The notes under the pieces are model-generated. The model saw nothing but the letters and a program-made list of their open reading frames with translations, had not been told where the DNA came from and searched no databases. From NCBI RefSeq assembly GCF_003687455.1, contig NZ_PHOA01000015.1:1-32297 (forward strand): a stretch of 32,297 nt of DNA, given 5' to 3'. Made by a program: the position numbers and the translations under genes. Shown here piece by piece: positions 10,452 to 19,127 of the stretch; position 1 is the first letter of the stretch; each line of letters begins with the position of its first letter. The stretch is from Kocuria tytonicola (GTDB lineage: Bacteria; Actinomycetota; Actinomycetes; Actinomycetales; Micrococcaceae).

Positions 10452-12056
10452 TCAGAGCGCCGAGGCGACCTCGAGCAGCTGTGCCACCCCGGCCGCCCGG
10501 TCCGTGAGGCGCAGCCGCAGCACGGGACGGTCGTGCTCCGCCAGCACCGCGGCGTCGCCGTCCGCCTGCGCGCCGATCAGCTCGCCGAACGTGAAAGGGA
10601 TGCCGGGGATGTCCACGTCCGTGCCGGTCGCGGCCGTGATCTGCAGGTACACGCCCTGCGCGGGGCCGCCCTTGTGGTACTGGCCCGTGGAGTGCAGGAA
10701 GCGCGGCCCCCACCCGAAGGTCACGGGACGTCCCGTGCGCCGCGCGAGCTCGTCCCGCACGGACTCGAGCTGGGGCCAGCCCAGCCGGTCGAAGTACGCC
10801 TGGACGCTCACGTAGCCGTCCTCCGGCAGCCGGGAGAGCAGCGACGCGAGGGCGTCCCGCACGGTGGTGGCACCGCCCAGCAGCGCCTCGTCACCGCGGA
10901 TCTCGATCGCGCCGTCCGTGGCGGCTGCGGGGGAGGGCTCGGGCGAGGCCGCGAGCAGCTCGCGCGTGGCGGCCTTCGCGGACTCCACGTCCGGCTGGTT
11001 GTAGGGGTCGATGCCGAGCAGCCGCCCGGACACGGCGATGGCCACCTCGAAGGCGAGCATCAGCCCGCTCAGCGAGCCCGCCACGCGCACGCCCTGCTCT
11101 GCGGTGAGGTCCATGGCGTCCTCGTCCACGAGGGAGACCACGAGCACGTCGGACGCATCCGAGGTGAGCTCGGGCGCGGACCCGTCCACGACCACGGGCA
11201 GCACACCGGTGCCGGACTTGCCCGTGGACTCGGCGATCAGCTGCTCCGCCCAGTCCGCGAAGCCCACGAAGGGCGCGCCCTGGTTCACCAGGACGATCTT
11301 GTCCCGCAGGGGATCGGTGCCGCCCAGCGCCGCGCCGAGCTGCAGTCCCATGTTGTTCTCGTCGTCCTCGCGCAGCATCTCGGCGGCCTCCTCGGCGTCG
11401 TCGAGCAGGGCCGCGATGTCCACCCCGGCGAGGCCGGAGGGCACGAGCCCGAAGGCGGTGAGCGCGGAGAACCGGCCACCCACGTTCGGGTCGGCGTTGA
11501 AGGTCTTCCGGTAGCCCGCCTCGCGTGAGGCCGTGTCCATGGGGGATCCGGGGTCCGTGACCACCACGATGCGGGAGGGCGCGTCGATCCCGGCCTTCTC
11601 GAACGCCTCCAGGAAGACGCGACGGGCGGAGTCCGTCTCCACCGTGGACCCGGACTTGGAGGACACCACCAGTGCGGTGTGCTCCAGGTCCGTGAGGGCC
11701 TTGGACACCATCTCCGGGTCCGTGGAGTCCAGCACGAACAGCTCCACCCCGGCGCTGCGGGTGATCACCTCGGGGGCCAGGGAGGAACCGCCCATGCCCG
11801 CGAGCACGAAGCGGGTGACACCCTCCCGGGCGAAGTCGTCACGCAGCTCCATGATCTCGGGCACCAGCGGCCGGGACACGGTCGCGGCCTCGGTCCATCC
11901 GAGGCGCACGGCAGCTTCCTCCTCCGCGGCCGGGCCCCACAGGGTGGGGTCCTGGTCGAAGAGCTTCGACGCGAACTTCTCGGTGACCAGGCGCGGCACG
12001 TGGGTGTCGACGGCCTCGCGCGCAAAACCGGACGCCTGCAATGACAATGAACTCAC
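10452..12056 (-). CDS. pgi: Glucose-6-phosphate isomerase, transaldolase-linked type
   Basis: This interconverts glucose-6-phosphate and fructose-6-phosphate. The 534-residue product shows the two SIS-type motifs: LAGMGGSSLAPEV with VLDSTDPEMV, and VSSKSGSTVETDS, then GGRFSALTAFGLVPSGLAGVD and a C-terminal FLHSTGQYHKGG. It resembles the isomerase half of fused transaldolase-isomerase proteins more than the classical E. coli enzyme. The start is GTG at 12056, with GGAGG at 12063-12067 six bases away. The frame is open far upstream (to about 13037), but that part is antisense-like, Arg-rich sequence over tal and is not real. It follows tal by 137 bases and precedes zwf by 37. Confidence 0.93.
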   Translation of the reverse strand: MSSLSLQASGFAREAVDTHVPRLVTEKFASKLFDQDPTLWGPAAEEEAAVRLGWTEAATVSRPLVPEIMELRDDFAREGVTRFVLAGMGGSSLAPEVITRSAGVELFVLDSTDPEMVSKALTDLEHTALVVSSKSGSTVETDSARRVFLEAFEKAGIDAPSRIVVVTDPGSPMDTASREAGYRKTFNADPNVGGRFSALTAFGLVPSGLAGVDIAALLDDAEEAAEMLREDDENNMGLQLGAALGGTDPLRDKIVLVNQGAPFVGFADWAEQLIAESTGKSGTGVLPVVVDGSAPELTSDASDVLVVSLVDEDAMDLTAEQGVRVAGSLSGLMLAFEVAIAVSGRLLGIDPYNQPDVESAKAATRELLAASPEPSPAAATDGAIEIRGDEALLGGATTVRDALASLLSRLPEDGYVSVQAYFDRLGWPQLESVRDELARRTGRPVTFGWGPRFLHSTGQYHKGGPAQGVYLQITAATGTDVDIPGIPFTFGELIGAQADGDAAVLAEHDRPVLRLRLTDRAAGVAQLLEVASAL

Positions 12057-12106
12057 GGTGAGCCTCCTCGGACTGACGGTGTGGACGGGGGTGCGGGGCG
12101 CCGGGG

Positions 12107-12134
12107 CCCGAGAGCCTCGAGTGGTGTTCTCGGG
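12107..12134 (-). other. Hairpin in the tal-pgi spacer
   Basis: CCCGAGA/TCTCGGG arms (7 bp) enclose a 14-base loop. A second hairpin, GCTGCC/GGCAGC with a 5-base loop, lies at 12153-12169. Both sit in the 137-base gap between tal and pgi; they could end or attenuate part of the transcript after tal. Structures seen, role inferred. Confidence 0.4.
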
Positions 12135-12193
12135 GGCGGACCCCGGTGCGGTGCTGCCTGCCGGGCAGCGGGTGGTGCTCGGTGGGTGTGGGC

Positions 12194-13300
12194 TCAGCGG
12201 GCCTCGTCGAGCGCGGTGCGCACGGTGGCCAGCAGCTCGTCCCACGAGGCGTCGAACTTCTGCAGCCCCTCGGCCTCCAGCTGCTCCACGACCTCCTGGT
12301 AGGACACGCCCTGCTCGGCCACGGCGTTGAGCACGGCGGTGGCGTCCTCGTACGTGCCCGTGACCGTGTCCCCGGTGACCTCCGCGTGGTCGAAGGTCGC
12401 GTCCAGGGTCTTCTCCGGCATGGTGTTCACCGTGTTGGGTGCCACGAGCTCGGTCACGTAGAGGGTGTCCGGGAGGTTCGGGTCCTTGACGCCCGTGGAG
12501 GCCCACAGCGGACGCTGCGGGTTGGCCCCGGCGGCCGCGAGGCGCTTCCAGCGCTCGGTCTCCAGGGCCTGCTCGTAGACCTGGTAGGCCAGACGGGCGT
12601 TCGCGAGCCCCGAGCGACCCTTGAGCGCCGCGGCCTCGTCCGTGCCCACGGCGTCCAGGCGCTTGTCGAACTCGGTGTCCACGCGGGAGACGAAGAAGGA
12701 CGCCACGGAGTGGATGGTGGAGAGGTCCTTGCCGTTCTCGAGCGCCTGCTCCAGGCCCTCCATGTACGCGTTGACCACGCCGCGGTAGCGGTCCAGGGAG
12801 AAGATCAGGGTCACGTTCACGGAGATGCCCTCCGCGATGGTGGCGGCGATCGAGGGCAGGCCCTTCTCCGTGGCGGGGATCTTGATGAGCGCGTTCGGGC
12901 GGTCGATCGTCTGCGAGAGCTTCTGCGCCATCGCGGAGGTGGCGTCCGCGTCCTGGGCCAGGCGCGGGTCCACCTCGATGGACACCCGGCCGTCCACTCC
13001 CTGGGTGGCCTCGGCCACGGGGGCGAAGAGGTCGCACGCGTCACGGACGTCGTCCGTGGTGATGCGCAAGACGGCGTCGTCCACGGAGGTCCCGGCCGCG
13101 GCCAGCTCGGCCACCTGCTCGCGGTAGGACTCGCCGTCCGCGAGCGCGGCCGCGAAGATCGTGGGGTTGGTAGTCACACCCACCACGTTCTTGGTGTCGA
13201 TCAGTTCCTGCAGGTTGCCGCTGGTCAGCCGTTGGCGGGACAGGTCGTCGAGCCAGATGGAGACGCCGGCGTCCGAGAGCTTCTGGGTGGGAGTGGTCAT
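12194..13300 (-). CDS. tal: Transaldolase (long type)
   Basis: This transfers a dihydroxyacetone unit between sugar phosphates in the non-oxidative pentose phosphate pathway. The 368-residue product is the longer actinobacterial type. Motifs: [14 protein letters not shown] near residue 45, [16 protein letters not shown] with the Schiff-base Lys, [18 protein letters not shown], and [20 protein letters not shown]. The start is ATG at 13300 with GGAGG five bases upstream (13306-13310). The frame stays open upstream into tkt, but that is a shadow. It lies between tkt and pgi. Confidence 0.96.
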   Translation of the reverse strand: MTTPTQKLSDAGVSIWLDDLSRQRLTSGNLQELIDTKNVVGVTTNPTIFAAALADGESYREQVAELAAAGTSVDDAVLRITTDDVRDACDLFAPVAEATQGVDGRVSIEVDPRLAQDADATSAMAQKLSQTIDRPNALIKIPATEKGLPSIAATIAEGISVNVTLIFSLDRYRGVVNAYMEGLEQALENGKDLSTIHSVASFFVSRVDTEFDKRLDAVGTDEAAALKGRSGLANARLAYQVYEQALETERWKRLAAAGANPQRPLWASTGVKDPNLPDTLYVTELVAPNTVNTMPEKTLDATFDHAEVTGDTVTGTYEDATAVLNAVAEQGVSYQEVVEQLEAEGLQKFDASWDELLATVRTALDEAR

Positions 13301-13359
13301 GTGTGCCTCCGGTTGAGGGTGTCGCGCGGCGCGTGTGCCGCAGCGGGGAAGGTGTGGCA

Positions 13360-13393
13360 CCCGCGGGCGGGGACGTGCGCCCCCGCCCGCGGG
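13360..13393 (-). terminator. Perfect 13-bp hairpin between tkt and tal
   Basis: Arms 13360-13372 and 13381-13393 are perfectly complementary around an 8-base loop. It begins 14 bases after the tkt stop. Tal follows in the same direction only about 60 bases later, so this is either a leaky terminator setting the tkt-to-tal ratio or an mRNA-processing structure. Confidence 0.6.
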
Positions 13394-13407
13394 ATGGTTC
13401 CAGTGGG

Positions 13408-15519
13408 TCAGCGGGCGGCCGCGATGGACTCCTGCGCGGCCTCCGCCACGGCCTCGGCGGTGATGCCGAACTCGCGGTACAGCGTCTCGTAGTCCGCGGA
13501 CTCCCCGAAGTGCTCGAGGGAGACGGCTCGTCCGGCATCGCCCAGGAGGTCGTTCCAGGACATCCGGATGCCGGCCTCCACGCTCACGCGGGCCTTCACG
13601 GCCGCGGGGATCACGGACTCCCGGTACTGCGCGTCCTGGGCGTCGAACCACTCGCGGCACGGCATGGACACCACGCGGGCGGCCACGCCCTGGGCCCTGA
13701 GCTGCTCGCGCGCCTCCAGCGCCAGGTGGACCTCGGAGCCGGTGCCGATGAGGACGACGTCCGGGGTTCCCTCGGTGTCCGCGAGCACGTAGCCGCCGCG
13801 GGCCACGCCCTCGGCGGAGGCGAACTTCTCGCCCTCGGCGTCCTGGTGCAGGTCCGCACGTGCGAGCGTGGGCAGGTCCTGGCGCGTGAGCGCGATGCCC
13901 GCCGGGTGCTCGTGGTTCTCCATCACGGTCCGCCACGCCACGGAGGTCTCGTTGGCGTCCGCGGGGCGCACGACGTCGAGCCCCGGGATCGCGCGCAGGG
14001 AGGACAGCTGCTCCACGGGCTGGTGCGTGGGGCCGTCCTCGCCCAGGCCGATCGAGTCGTGGGTCCACACGTAGATGGAGGGCACCTTCATGAGCGCACC
14101 CAGGCGCACCGCCGGGCGCTGGTAGTCCGAGAAGATGAGGAACGTGCCCGAGTAGGCCCGGGTCTGGCTGCTCATCACGATGCCGTTGACGATGGCTGCC
14201 GCGGCGTGCTCGCGGATGCCGAAGTGCAGCACGCGGCCGTAGGGGGAACCGGTCCACTTGGCGGTGGAACGGTCCTCAGGGATGAACGAGTCCGCACTGT
14301 CGATCGTGGTGTTGTTGGACCCCGCCAGGTCGCAGGATCCGCCCCACAGCTCCGGGAAGGTGTCCGCAATGGCGTTGATCACCTGGCCGGAGGCCTTGCG
14401 GGTGGCCACGGCCTTGCCAGCCGGGAACGTGGGGAAGGCGTCCGCGTAGCCCTCGGGCAGCTCCTGGTTCTTGATGCGGTCGTAGAGCTCCGCCTTCTCC
14501 GGGTGGGTGCCGCGCCACTGCTCGAAGGACTTCTCCCACTCGGCACGCTCCTGCTTGCCGCGCTCGGCCACTTCGCGCACGTGGGCGAGGATCTCGGGCT
14601 CGATCTGGAACGACTTCTCGGGGTCGAAGCCGAGAATCTCCTTGGTGGCCGCGACCTCGTCCGCGCCGAGGGCGGAGCCGTGGACGCCGCCGGTGTTCTG
14701 CTTGTTGGGGGACGGCCAGCCGATGATGGTGCTGAGCGCGATGAGCGAGGGCTTGTCGGTGACCCTGGTGGCCGCCACGACGGCGTCGTACAGCGCCTCC
14801 ACGTCCTCCTTGTACTCGCCCCCGTTGCGCCAGTCCACGCGGGCGGTGTGCCAGCCGTACGCCTCGTAGCGCGCCAGGACGTCCTCGTTGAACGCGACGT
14901 TGGTGTCGTCCTCGATGGAGATCTTGTTGTCGTCGTAGATCACCACGAGGTTGCCGAGCTGCTGCGTGCCCGCGAGGGAGGACGCCTCGGAGGTGATGCC
15001 CTCCTGCAGGTCGCCGTCGGAGGCGATGACGAAGACGTGGTGGTCGAACGGGGAGGTGCCCTGGGCGGCGTCGGCGTCGAAGAGACCGCGGGTGTAGCGC
15101 TGGGCGTACGCGAAGCCCACCGAGGAGGCGAGGCCCTGGCCCAGCGGACCCGTGGTGATCTCCACGCCCGTGGTGTGGCGGTACTCGGGGTGGCCGGGAA
15201 CCTTGGAGCCCCACGTGCGCAGGGACTCGAGGTCCGACATCTCCAGGCCGTAGCCGGAGAAGAACAGCTGCAGGTACAGCGTCAGGGACGTGTGGCCGGG
15301 GGAGAGGATGAAGCGGTCGCGGCCCGTCCAGCGGTCGTCCGAGGGATCGTGCCGCATGACCTTCTGGAACAGCAGGTATGCCACGGGCGCCAGGGACATG
15401 GCGGTGCCGGGGTGGCCGTTGCCCACCTTCTGCACGGCGTCCGCGGCGAGCACGCGGGCGGTGTCCACCGCGCGCGCGTCCTGCTCGGTCCAGTTCAACG
15501 GTTGATCAAGGTTCGGCAC
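13408..15519 (-). CDS. tkt: Transketolase
   Basis: This thiamine-diphosphate enzyme transfers two-carbon units between sugar phosphates. The 703-residue product shows [13 protein letters not shown], the [14 protein letters not shown] segment, [19 protein letters not shown], the cofactor motif [15 protein letters not shown]...[10 protein letters not shown], and [20 protein letters not shown] in the pyrimidine domain. The start is GTG at 15519, preceded by AAGGGG at 15529-15534 (minus strand). First gene of the pentose phosphate operon, divergent from ctaB across about 360 bases. Confidence 0.97.
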   Translation of the reverse strand: MPNLDQPLNWTEQDARAVDTARVLAADAVQKVGNGHPGTAMSLAPVAYLLFQKVMRHDPSDDRWTGRDRFILSPGHTSLTLYLQLFFSGYGLEMSDLESLRTWGSKVPGHPEYRHTTGVEITTGPLGQGLASSVGFAYAQRYTRGLFDADAAQGTSPFDHHVFVIASDGDLQEGITSEASSLAGTQQLGNLVVIYDDNKISIEDDTNVAFNEDVLARYEAYGWHTARVDWRNGGEYKEDVEALYDAVVAATRVTDKPSLIALSTIIGWPSPNKQNTGGVHGSALGADEVAATKEILGFDPEKSFQIEPEILAHVREVAERGKQERAEWEKSFEQWRGTHPEKAELYDRIKNQELPEGYADAFPTFPAGKAVATRKASGQVINAIADTFPELWGGSCDLAGSNNTTIDSADSFIPEDRSTAKWTGSPYGRVLHFGIREHAAAAIVNGIVMSSQTRAYSGTFLIFSDYQRPAVRLGALMKVPSIYVWTHDSIGLGEDGPTHQPVEQLSSLRAIPGLDVVRPADANETSVAWRTVMENHEHPAGIALTRQDLPTLARADLHQDAEGEKFASAEGVARGGYVLADTEGTPDVVLIGTGSEVHLALEAREQLRAQGVAARVVSMPCREWFDAQDAQYRESVIPAAVKARVSVEAGIRMSWNDLLGDAGRAVSLEHFGESADYETLYREFGITAEAVAEAAQESIAAAR

Positions 15520-15584
15520 GGTGGCGAGCCCCTTTCCTGGGTGTGGGGTGTGCGGTGCGCCCGGCCGCCGCCGCGCGGCGGATC

Positions 15585-15600
15585 CGGAACGCGGGTTCCG
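15585..15600 (-). other. Hairpin in the tkt leader
   Basis: CGGAAC-GCGG-GTTCCG is a perfect 6-bp stem with a tetraloop, placed at or just after the predicted transcription start of tkt. It may stabilise the 5' end; no regulatory partner is apparent. Confidence 0.35.
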
Positions 15601-15606
15601 CGCTCA

Positions 15607-15636
15607 ACCTTAGTCCCGGTGGGCGGTGCTCGTCAG
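15607..15636 (-). promoter_or_regulatory. Candidate tkt operon promoter
   Basis: On the minus strand CTGACG (15636-15631), an 18-base spacer and TAAGGT (15612-15607) form a plausible promoter about 90 bases before the tkt start. TAAGGT fits TANNNT; the -35 matches four of six consensus bases. Confidence 0.4.
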
Positions 15637-15664
15637 GGACGAGTGGCGCACGAGACTCCCGGGG

Positions 15665-15745
15665 CGGGCACCGGCACGCGCACGGGTGCAGCTCGCTACC
15701 GGCTCGCGGGCTGGTGGCCGGTGATCGGGCACCGGCACGCGCACG
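15665..15745. repeat. 20-bp direct repeat pair upstream of ctaB
   Basis: CGGGCACCGGCACGCGCACG occurs at 15665-15684 and again at 15726-15745, 61 bases apart. CGGGTGCAG (15683-15691) and CTGCACCCG (15747-15755) flank as inverted partners, and GCCGGTG/CACCGGC forms a hairpin at 15717-15736. A degenerate third copy may lie near 15790. All are in the tkt-ctaB divergent region, upstream of the ctaB -10. Possible regulator sites or a simple duplication. Confidence 0.55.
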
Positions 15746-15779
15746 CCTGCACCCGCCGCTGCCGGCGGGGGTCGGCGGC

Positions 15780-15785
15780 TATACT
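15780..15785 (+). promoter_or_regulatory. Candidate ctaB -10 element
   Basis: TATACT followed by GG lies about 94 bases before the ctaB start and fits TANNNT well. No clear -35 is seen at the expected distance. The repeats at 15665-15745 are immediately upstream. Confidence 0.45.
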
Positions 15786-15878
15786 GGTGACCGGGCGTCG
15801 GCGCGGGCACGGCTCGTCCCACCCCGGACACTCCCGCGGCCGGCGCGGGCCACCCACGTTCTTTGGAGCACTGATTCC

Positions 15879-16892
15879 GTGAACCACCTCGACACCGCCA
15901 CGCACCCGGAGTCCTCCGGGTCCCCCGCGTCGCACCGGCACGGAGTGACCGGAACGCGGATCGCGGAGGTCGCCCCGGTGGGGTACGAGGGGCCCATGAC
16001 GGCGGGCCGCAAGGTCAGGGCGTACGTGGCGCTCACGAAGCCCCGGATCATCGAGCTGCTGCTCGTCTCCACGATCCCCACCATGTTCTTCGCCCAGCAG
16101 GGCGTCCCGGCCCTGTGGCTCGTGCTCAACACGCTGGTGGGCGGCGCCCTCGCGGCGGGGGCCGCGGGGGCGTTCAACTGCTACATCGACCGCAACGAGG
16201 ACCGGCTCATGCGGCGCACCGCCAAGCGGCCCCTCGTCACGGGCGAGGTCAGCGACCGCGAGGCCCTCGTGTTCGCGTGGGTGCTCTCCGTGGTGGCCGT
16301 GGCATGGCTCACCCTGGGGGTGAGCGTGCTGTGCGGCGTCCTGGGCGTCGTGGCCATCGCCCTCTACGCCGTATTCTACTCGATCATCCTCAAGCGACGG
16401 ACCGCCCAGAACATCGTGTGGGGCGGGATCGCCGGCTGCATGCCCGTGCTCATCGGCTGGGCCGCCGTCCGCGGCACCCTGGAGTGGCCCGCGCTCGTGC
16501 TGTTCGCGTTCATCTTCCTGTGGACCCCGCCGCACTACTGGCCCCTGTCCATGAAGTACGCGGAGGACTACTCCCGCGCCGGCGTCCCCATGCTGGGTGC
16601 GGTGGACACCGCCCGCACGGTGGGCGCCCAGGTGGTGCTCTACGCGTGGGCCACCGTGATCTGCTCCCTGCTGCTTGTTCCCGTGGGCGGCGCGGGCTGG
16701 GTCTACGCGGTGATCGCGCTGGTCTCCGGGGCCTGGTTCACCTACCACTGCCACAAGCTCCACGGCCTCGCCCGCACGGGGCGGCCCACGCTGAAGCAGG
16801 CCATGTACGTGTTCCACGCGTCCATCGCCTACATCACCTTCGTCTTCGTGGGCGTGGCCCTGGACCCGTTCGTGGGCGGTCCCCTCCTCTGA
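15879..16892 (+). CDS. ctaB: Protoheme IX farnesyltransferase (heme O synthase)
   Basis: This membrane enzyme attaches a farnesyl group to heme B, giving heme O for cytochrome oxidase. The 337-residue product is a UbiA-family prenyltransferase with about eight or nine transmembrane segments. The first Asp-rich motif is [19 protein letters not shown]; the second conserved loop is [20 protein letters not shown]. Hydrophilic residues 1-45 precede the first helix. The start GTG at 15879 has GGAG at 15865-15868; an internal ATG at 15996 would remove only the hydrophilic tail and is the main alternative. CtaA, the next enzyme, is encoded on the other strand beyond the DapA-like gene. Confidence 0.93.
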   Translation: MNHLDTATHPESSGSPASHRHGVTGTRIAEVAPVGYEGPMTAGRKVRAYVALTKPRIIELLLVSTIPTMFFAQQGVPALWLVLNTLVGGALAAGAAGAFNCYIDRNEDRLMRRTAKRPLVTGEVSDREALVFAWVLSVVAVAWLTLGVSVLCGVLGVVAIALYAVFYSIILKRRTAQNIVWGGIAGCMPVLIGWAAVRGTLEWPALVLFAFIFLWTPPHYWPLSMKYAEDYSRAGVPMLGAVDTARTVGAQVVLYAWATVICSLLLVPVGGAGWVYAVIALVSGAWFTYHCHKLHGLARTGRPTLKQAMYVFHASIAYITFVFVGVALDPFVGGPLL

Positions 16893-16951
16893 CACGTGGC
16901 CGCGTGGGGGCGCACGACGCCGCCCGGTCCGCCCCGCGGGTAAGGGTCACC

Positions 16952-16957
16952 TAAACT
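16952..16957 (+). promoter_or_regulatory. -10 element of a predicted leaderless promoter (DapA-like gene)
   Basis: TAAACT ends seven bases before the ATG at 16965, so transcription would begin at or next to the start codon. No ribosome site is present between the two. This arrangement is typical of leaderless actinobacterial mRNAs. Confidence 0.6.
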
Positions 16958-16964
16958 GGTGGTC

Positions 16965-17915
16965 ATGCTCGCCATGACCTTCTCCGGCGTCACCGCCTAC
17001 CCCGTGACCCCGCTCCTCCCGGGCGGGGCCCTCGATCTGGACAGCCTCGAGCGCAGCGTGGCCACCCTCGCGCGCAGCGGGGTGGACGGGATCGTGGTGC
17101 TCGGGACCTCGGGGCTCTTCGCGTACCTCGACGCCAACGAGCGGGCCGAGGTGGTGCGCACCGCAGTACGGGCAGCCGCGGGCTCCGGCACACCGGTGGG
17201 GGTGGGGATCTCGGCGGTCACCACCCGAGAGGTGCTGCAGCTCGCCTACTCCGCGGAGAACAACGGCGCGGACGGTCTCGTGCTGAGCCCGGTGAGCTAC
17301 GTGCCGCTGGTGTCCCCGGAGATCGCGGACCAGGTGGAGACCGTGGCCTCGGCGGTCTCGCTCCCGCTGTGCCTCTACAACAACCCCTCCACCACCGGCT
17401 TCACCTATCCCGTGGAGCTCGCGGCGGAGCTCTCCTGGTTGGACAGCGTCGTGGCGTTCAAGGACACCGCGAGCTCGGGGCGCCTGTTCCACTCCCGGCA
17501 GCTGCTGTTCGCCCAGCAGGCGGAGCCGGGGACCGTGCACGGCGTGAGCCGGGACCAGCTGATCGTGGACGAGCACCCCGTGGCCGCGTGGCACAGCGGC
17601 ATGGCGGCCCTGCTCGCTCCGCAGTTCGTGGCGTACCACCGTGCGGTGCTCGAGGGACGCGAGGCGGAGGCCGTCGCGTGGGCGGAGGCCCTGCGGCCGC
17701 TCATGCAACTCATGGGCCGGGAGCGGCCCCTGTCGGTGCTCTACGCCCTGGCGGAGGTCTGCGGTGTGCGCACCGGGGCGCCGCGACGGCCGCTGCTCCC
17801 GATCCCCTCGCACGGGAAGCGGGCACTCGCGGAGGCCGTGGCCCGGCTGCGGGACGCGGCGCCGTCGTCCTCGCCCCAGCACGTGCCGGGGCCGCAGCAC
17901 CCGCCGGTGCCGTAG
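16965..17915 (+). CDS. DapA-family (class I aldolase fold) lyase, substrate unknown
   Basis: The 316-residue product is a dihydrodipicolinate synthase/N-acetylneuraminate lyase family protein. It keeps the Schiff-base Lys (VAFKDTASS, Lys about 166), the Tyr of the YNNPSTTG motif (about 138) and GTSG in place of the GTTGE pyruvate-carboxylate loop (about 47-50). The Arg that in E. coli DapA (Arg138) binds aspartate semialdehyde is replaced by Thr (about 143), so a true DapA role is unlikely; other 2-keto-acid aldolase or dehydratase activities fit better. Start ATG 16965 is chosen for the leaderless promoter; GTG 16959 and ATG 16974 are in frame. The last residues (about PGPQHPPVP) are encoded by an 18-bp tandem repeat. 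It sits between ctaB and ctaA with no visible functional link. Confidence 0.85.
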   Translation: MLAMTFSGVTAYPVTPLLPGGALDLDSLERSVATLARSGVDGIVVLGTSGLFAYLDANERAEVVRTAVRAAAGSGTPVGVGISAVTTREVLQLAYSAENNGADGLVLSPVSYVPLVSPEIADQVETVASAVSLPLCLYNNPSTTGFTYPVELAAELSWLDSVVAFKDTASSGRLFHSRQLLFAQQAEPGTVHGVSRDQLIVDEHPVAAWHSGMAALLAPQFVAYHRAVLEGREAEAVAWAEALRPLMQLMGRERPLSVLYALAEVCGVRTGAPRRPLLPIPSHGKRALAEAVARLRDAAPSSSPQHVPGPQHPPVP

Positions 17916-17975
17916 CGGTCACCGGGGCCGTGGCACCCTCCGGGGCCACAGCAGTCGCCGGGGCCTGCCGGGGGT
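17886..17975. repeat. 18-bp tandem repeat across the stop of the DapA-like gene
   Basis: The core CCGGGGCC recurs with exact 18-base spacing at 17886, (as CCGGTGCC) 17904, 17922, 17940 and 17958, giving five units; a degenerate earlier unit may begin at 17868. In the coding frame each unit specifies about PGPQHP. The stop TAG at 17913-17915 falls in the second unit at the position where other units have CAG, TGG or similar. Copies three to five lie after the stop. Confidence 0.8.
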
Positions 17976-18009
17976 GACGGACGGCGTCTGGCGGGGGAGC
18001 GCGGCGTCG

Positions 18010-19035
18010 TCAGCGAACGGGCTGGACGTCTCCCAGTGGAGCCCTGGCGGCGCCGCCGAGATCCACGGGAGCGGCGTGCTCGTGCGAGTCGGCGGCCAGG
18101 TAGAAGCTGATGGACACCACGCGCGTGGCCGCCCAGATGAGGGCCGCGGAGAGCACCATGTGGAGGGAGACCGCGGGCACCGGGACCTGGTGCAGGTACT
18201 GGTAGTAGCCCACGGCACCCTGCGCCACGATCACCAGCGCCATGACCGCGTACGCGGTGCGCAGTACACGCGGCAGGGACTTCACGGTGCAGAGCACCAT
18301 TCCCGCGACCACGGTGAACGTGAGCAGGTAGACGGGCACGGCGTGGGCGCGCGCGATGTCCACGGAGTCGAACGCGAGGCGCGCGCTGTCCTGGTCCCCG
18401 GCGTGGGGGCCGGTGCCCGTGACGAGCGTGCCCAGGTAGAGGATCACGGCGGAGATCAGACCGGTGACCACGGCGAGCGCACGGACGAGCTTCTCCTGGC
18501 CGTGGAGCTGACCGGGGCGCTGGTCGTGGGCCACCACGGAGAGACCCTCGCGCCGCGTGTTGAGCACGAGCAGGGTGGAGAGGCTGATCATGATCGCGGA
18601 GAGGAAGTAGTGCATGCCCACGAGGAGGGGGTGCAGGTCCAGGTGCACGAGCACGCCGCCCACCACGGCCTGGACGGGGATGCCGATCAGCAGGTACAGG
18701 GCGAGCCGGAAGAGCTTGGGGTGCGAGTGGCGCAGCCGCAGCACAGACAGGAACGTCAGCACCGCCACGACCGTGAGCACGAAAGTCAGCAGCCGGTTGC
18801 CGAACTCGATGACGCCGTGGATGCCCATCTCGGAGGTGTTGGTCCAGGAGTCCGCCGTGCAGCGCGGCCACGTGGGGCAGCCCAGCCCGGAGCCGGTGAG
18901 CCGCACGAGCCCGCCCGTGAAGACGAGCAGCGTGTTCGCCAGCAGGGACGCGATCGCGAGTCCGCGCACCCACGGGGTCACGGTGCGCGGCCACCAGAAG
19001 GAATCGGTGGCGAGACGGGGTGCGGTGTCAGACAT
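18010..19035 (-). CDS. ctaA: Heme A synthase (CtaA/COX15)
   Basis: This oxidises the methyl group of heme O to make heme A for cytochrome aa3 oxidase. The 341-residue product has about eight transmembrane segments. Conserved elements: GGLVRLTGSGLGCPTWPRC with the extracytoplasmic Cys pair, IHGVIEFGNRLLTF, HLDLHPLLVGMHYFLS and the late RAHAVPVYL and VSLHMVLSAALIWAA helices with heme-binding His. The start ATG at 19035 has only a weak ribosome site. The frame runs open far upstream over the permease gene, but that is a shadow. It follows the exporter genes with a 92-base gap containing a -10-like TACACT. Confidence 0.93.
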   Translation of the reverse strand: MSDTAPRLATDSFWWPRTVTPWVRGLAIASLLANTLLVFTGGLVRLTGSGLGCPTWPRCTADSWTNTSEMGIHGVIEFGNRLLTFVLTVVAVLTFLSVLRLRHSHPKLFRLALYLLIGIPVQAVVGGVLVHLDLHPLLVGMHYFLSAIMISLSTLLVLNTRREGLSVVAHDQRPGQLHGQEKLVRALAVVTGLISAVILYLGTLVTGTGPHAGDQDSARLAFDSVDIARAHAVPVYLLTFTVVAGMVLCTVKSLPRVLRTAYAVMALVIVAQGAVGYYQYLHQVPVPAVSLHMVLSAALIWAATRVVSISFYLAADSHEHAAPVDLGGAARAPLGDVQPVR

Positions 19036-19073
19036 GGCGGAGCATCCAGGGGCAGTCGGGACGGGACCCTCCC

Positions 19074-19079
19074 AGTGTA
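19074..19079 (-). promoter_or_regulatory. Candidate ctaA -10 element
   Basis: TACACT followed by GG on the minus strand lies about 39 bases before the ctaA start, in the gap after the permease gene. It would allow ctaA transcription independent of the exporter. No good -35 is seen. Confidence 0.45.
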
Positions 19080-19127
19080 GCGACGTGCGCGTGCGAATCC
19101 CCTGGGAAACCGGGCAGGAGGCGGGCC

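Noticed and set aside
12057-13037. Upstream extension of pgi into tal, suggesting a fusion
   Set aside because: The added sequence is out of frame with tal and unlike transaldolase. GTG 12056 with GGAGG gives the true start, so tal and pgi are separate genes.
13303-15882. An 859-codon open frame on the plus strand opposite tal and tkt
   Set aside because: It lies antisense to well-supported transketolase; its product is Gly/Val/His/Arg-rich without domain features. Long antisense frames are expected at this GC content.
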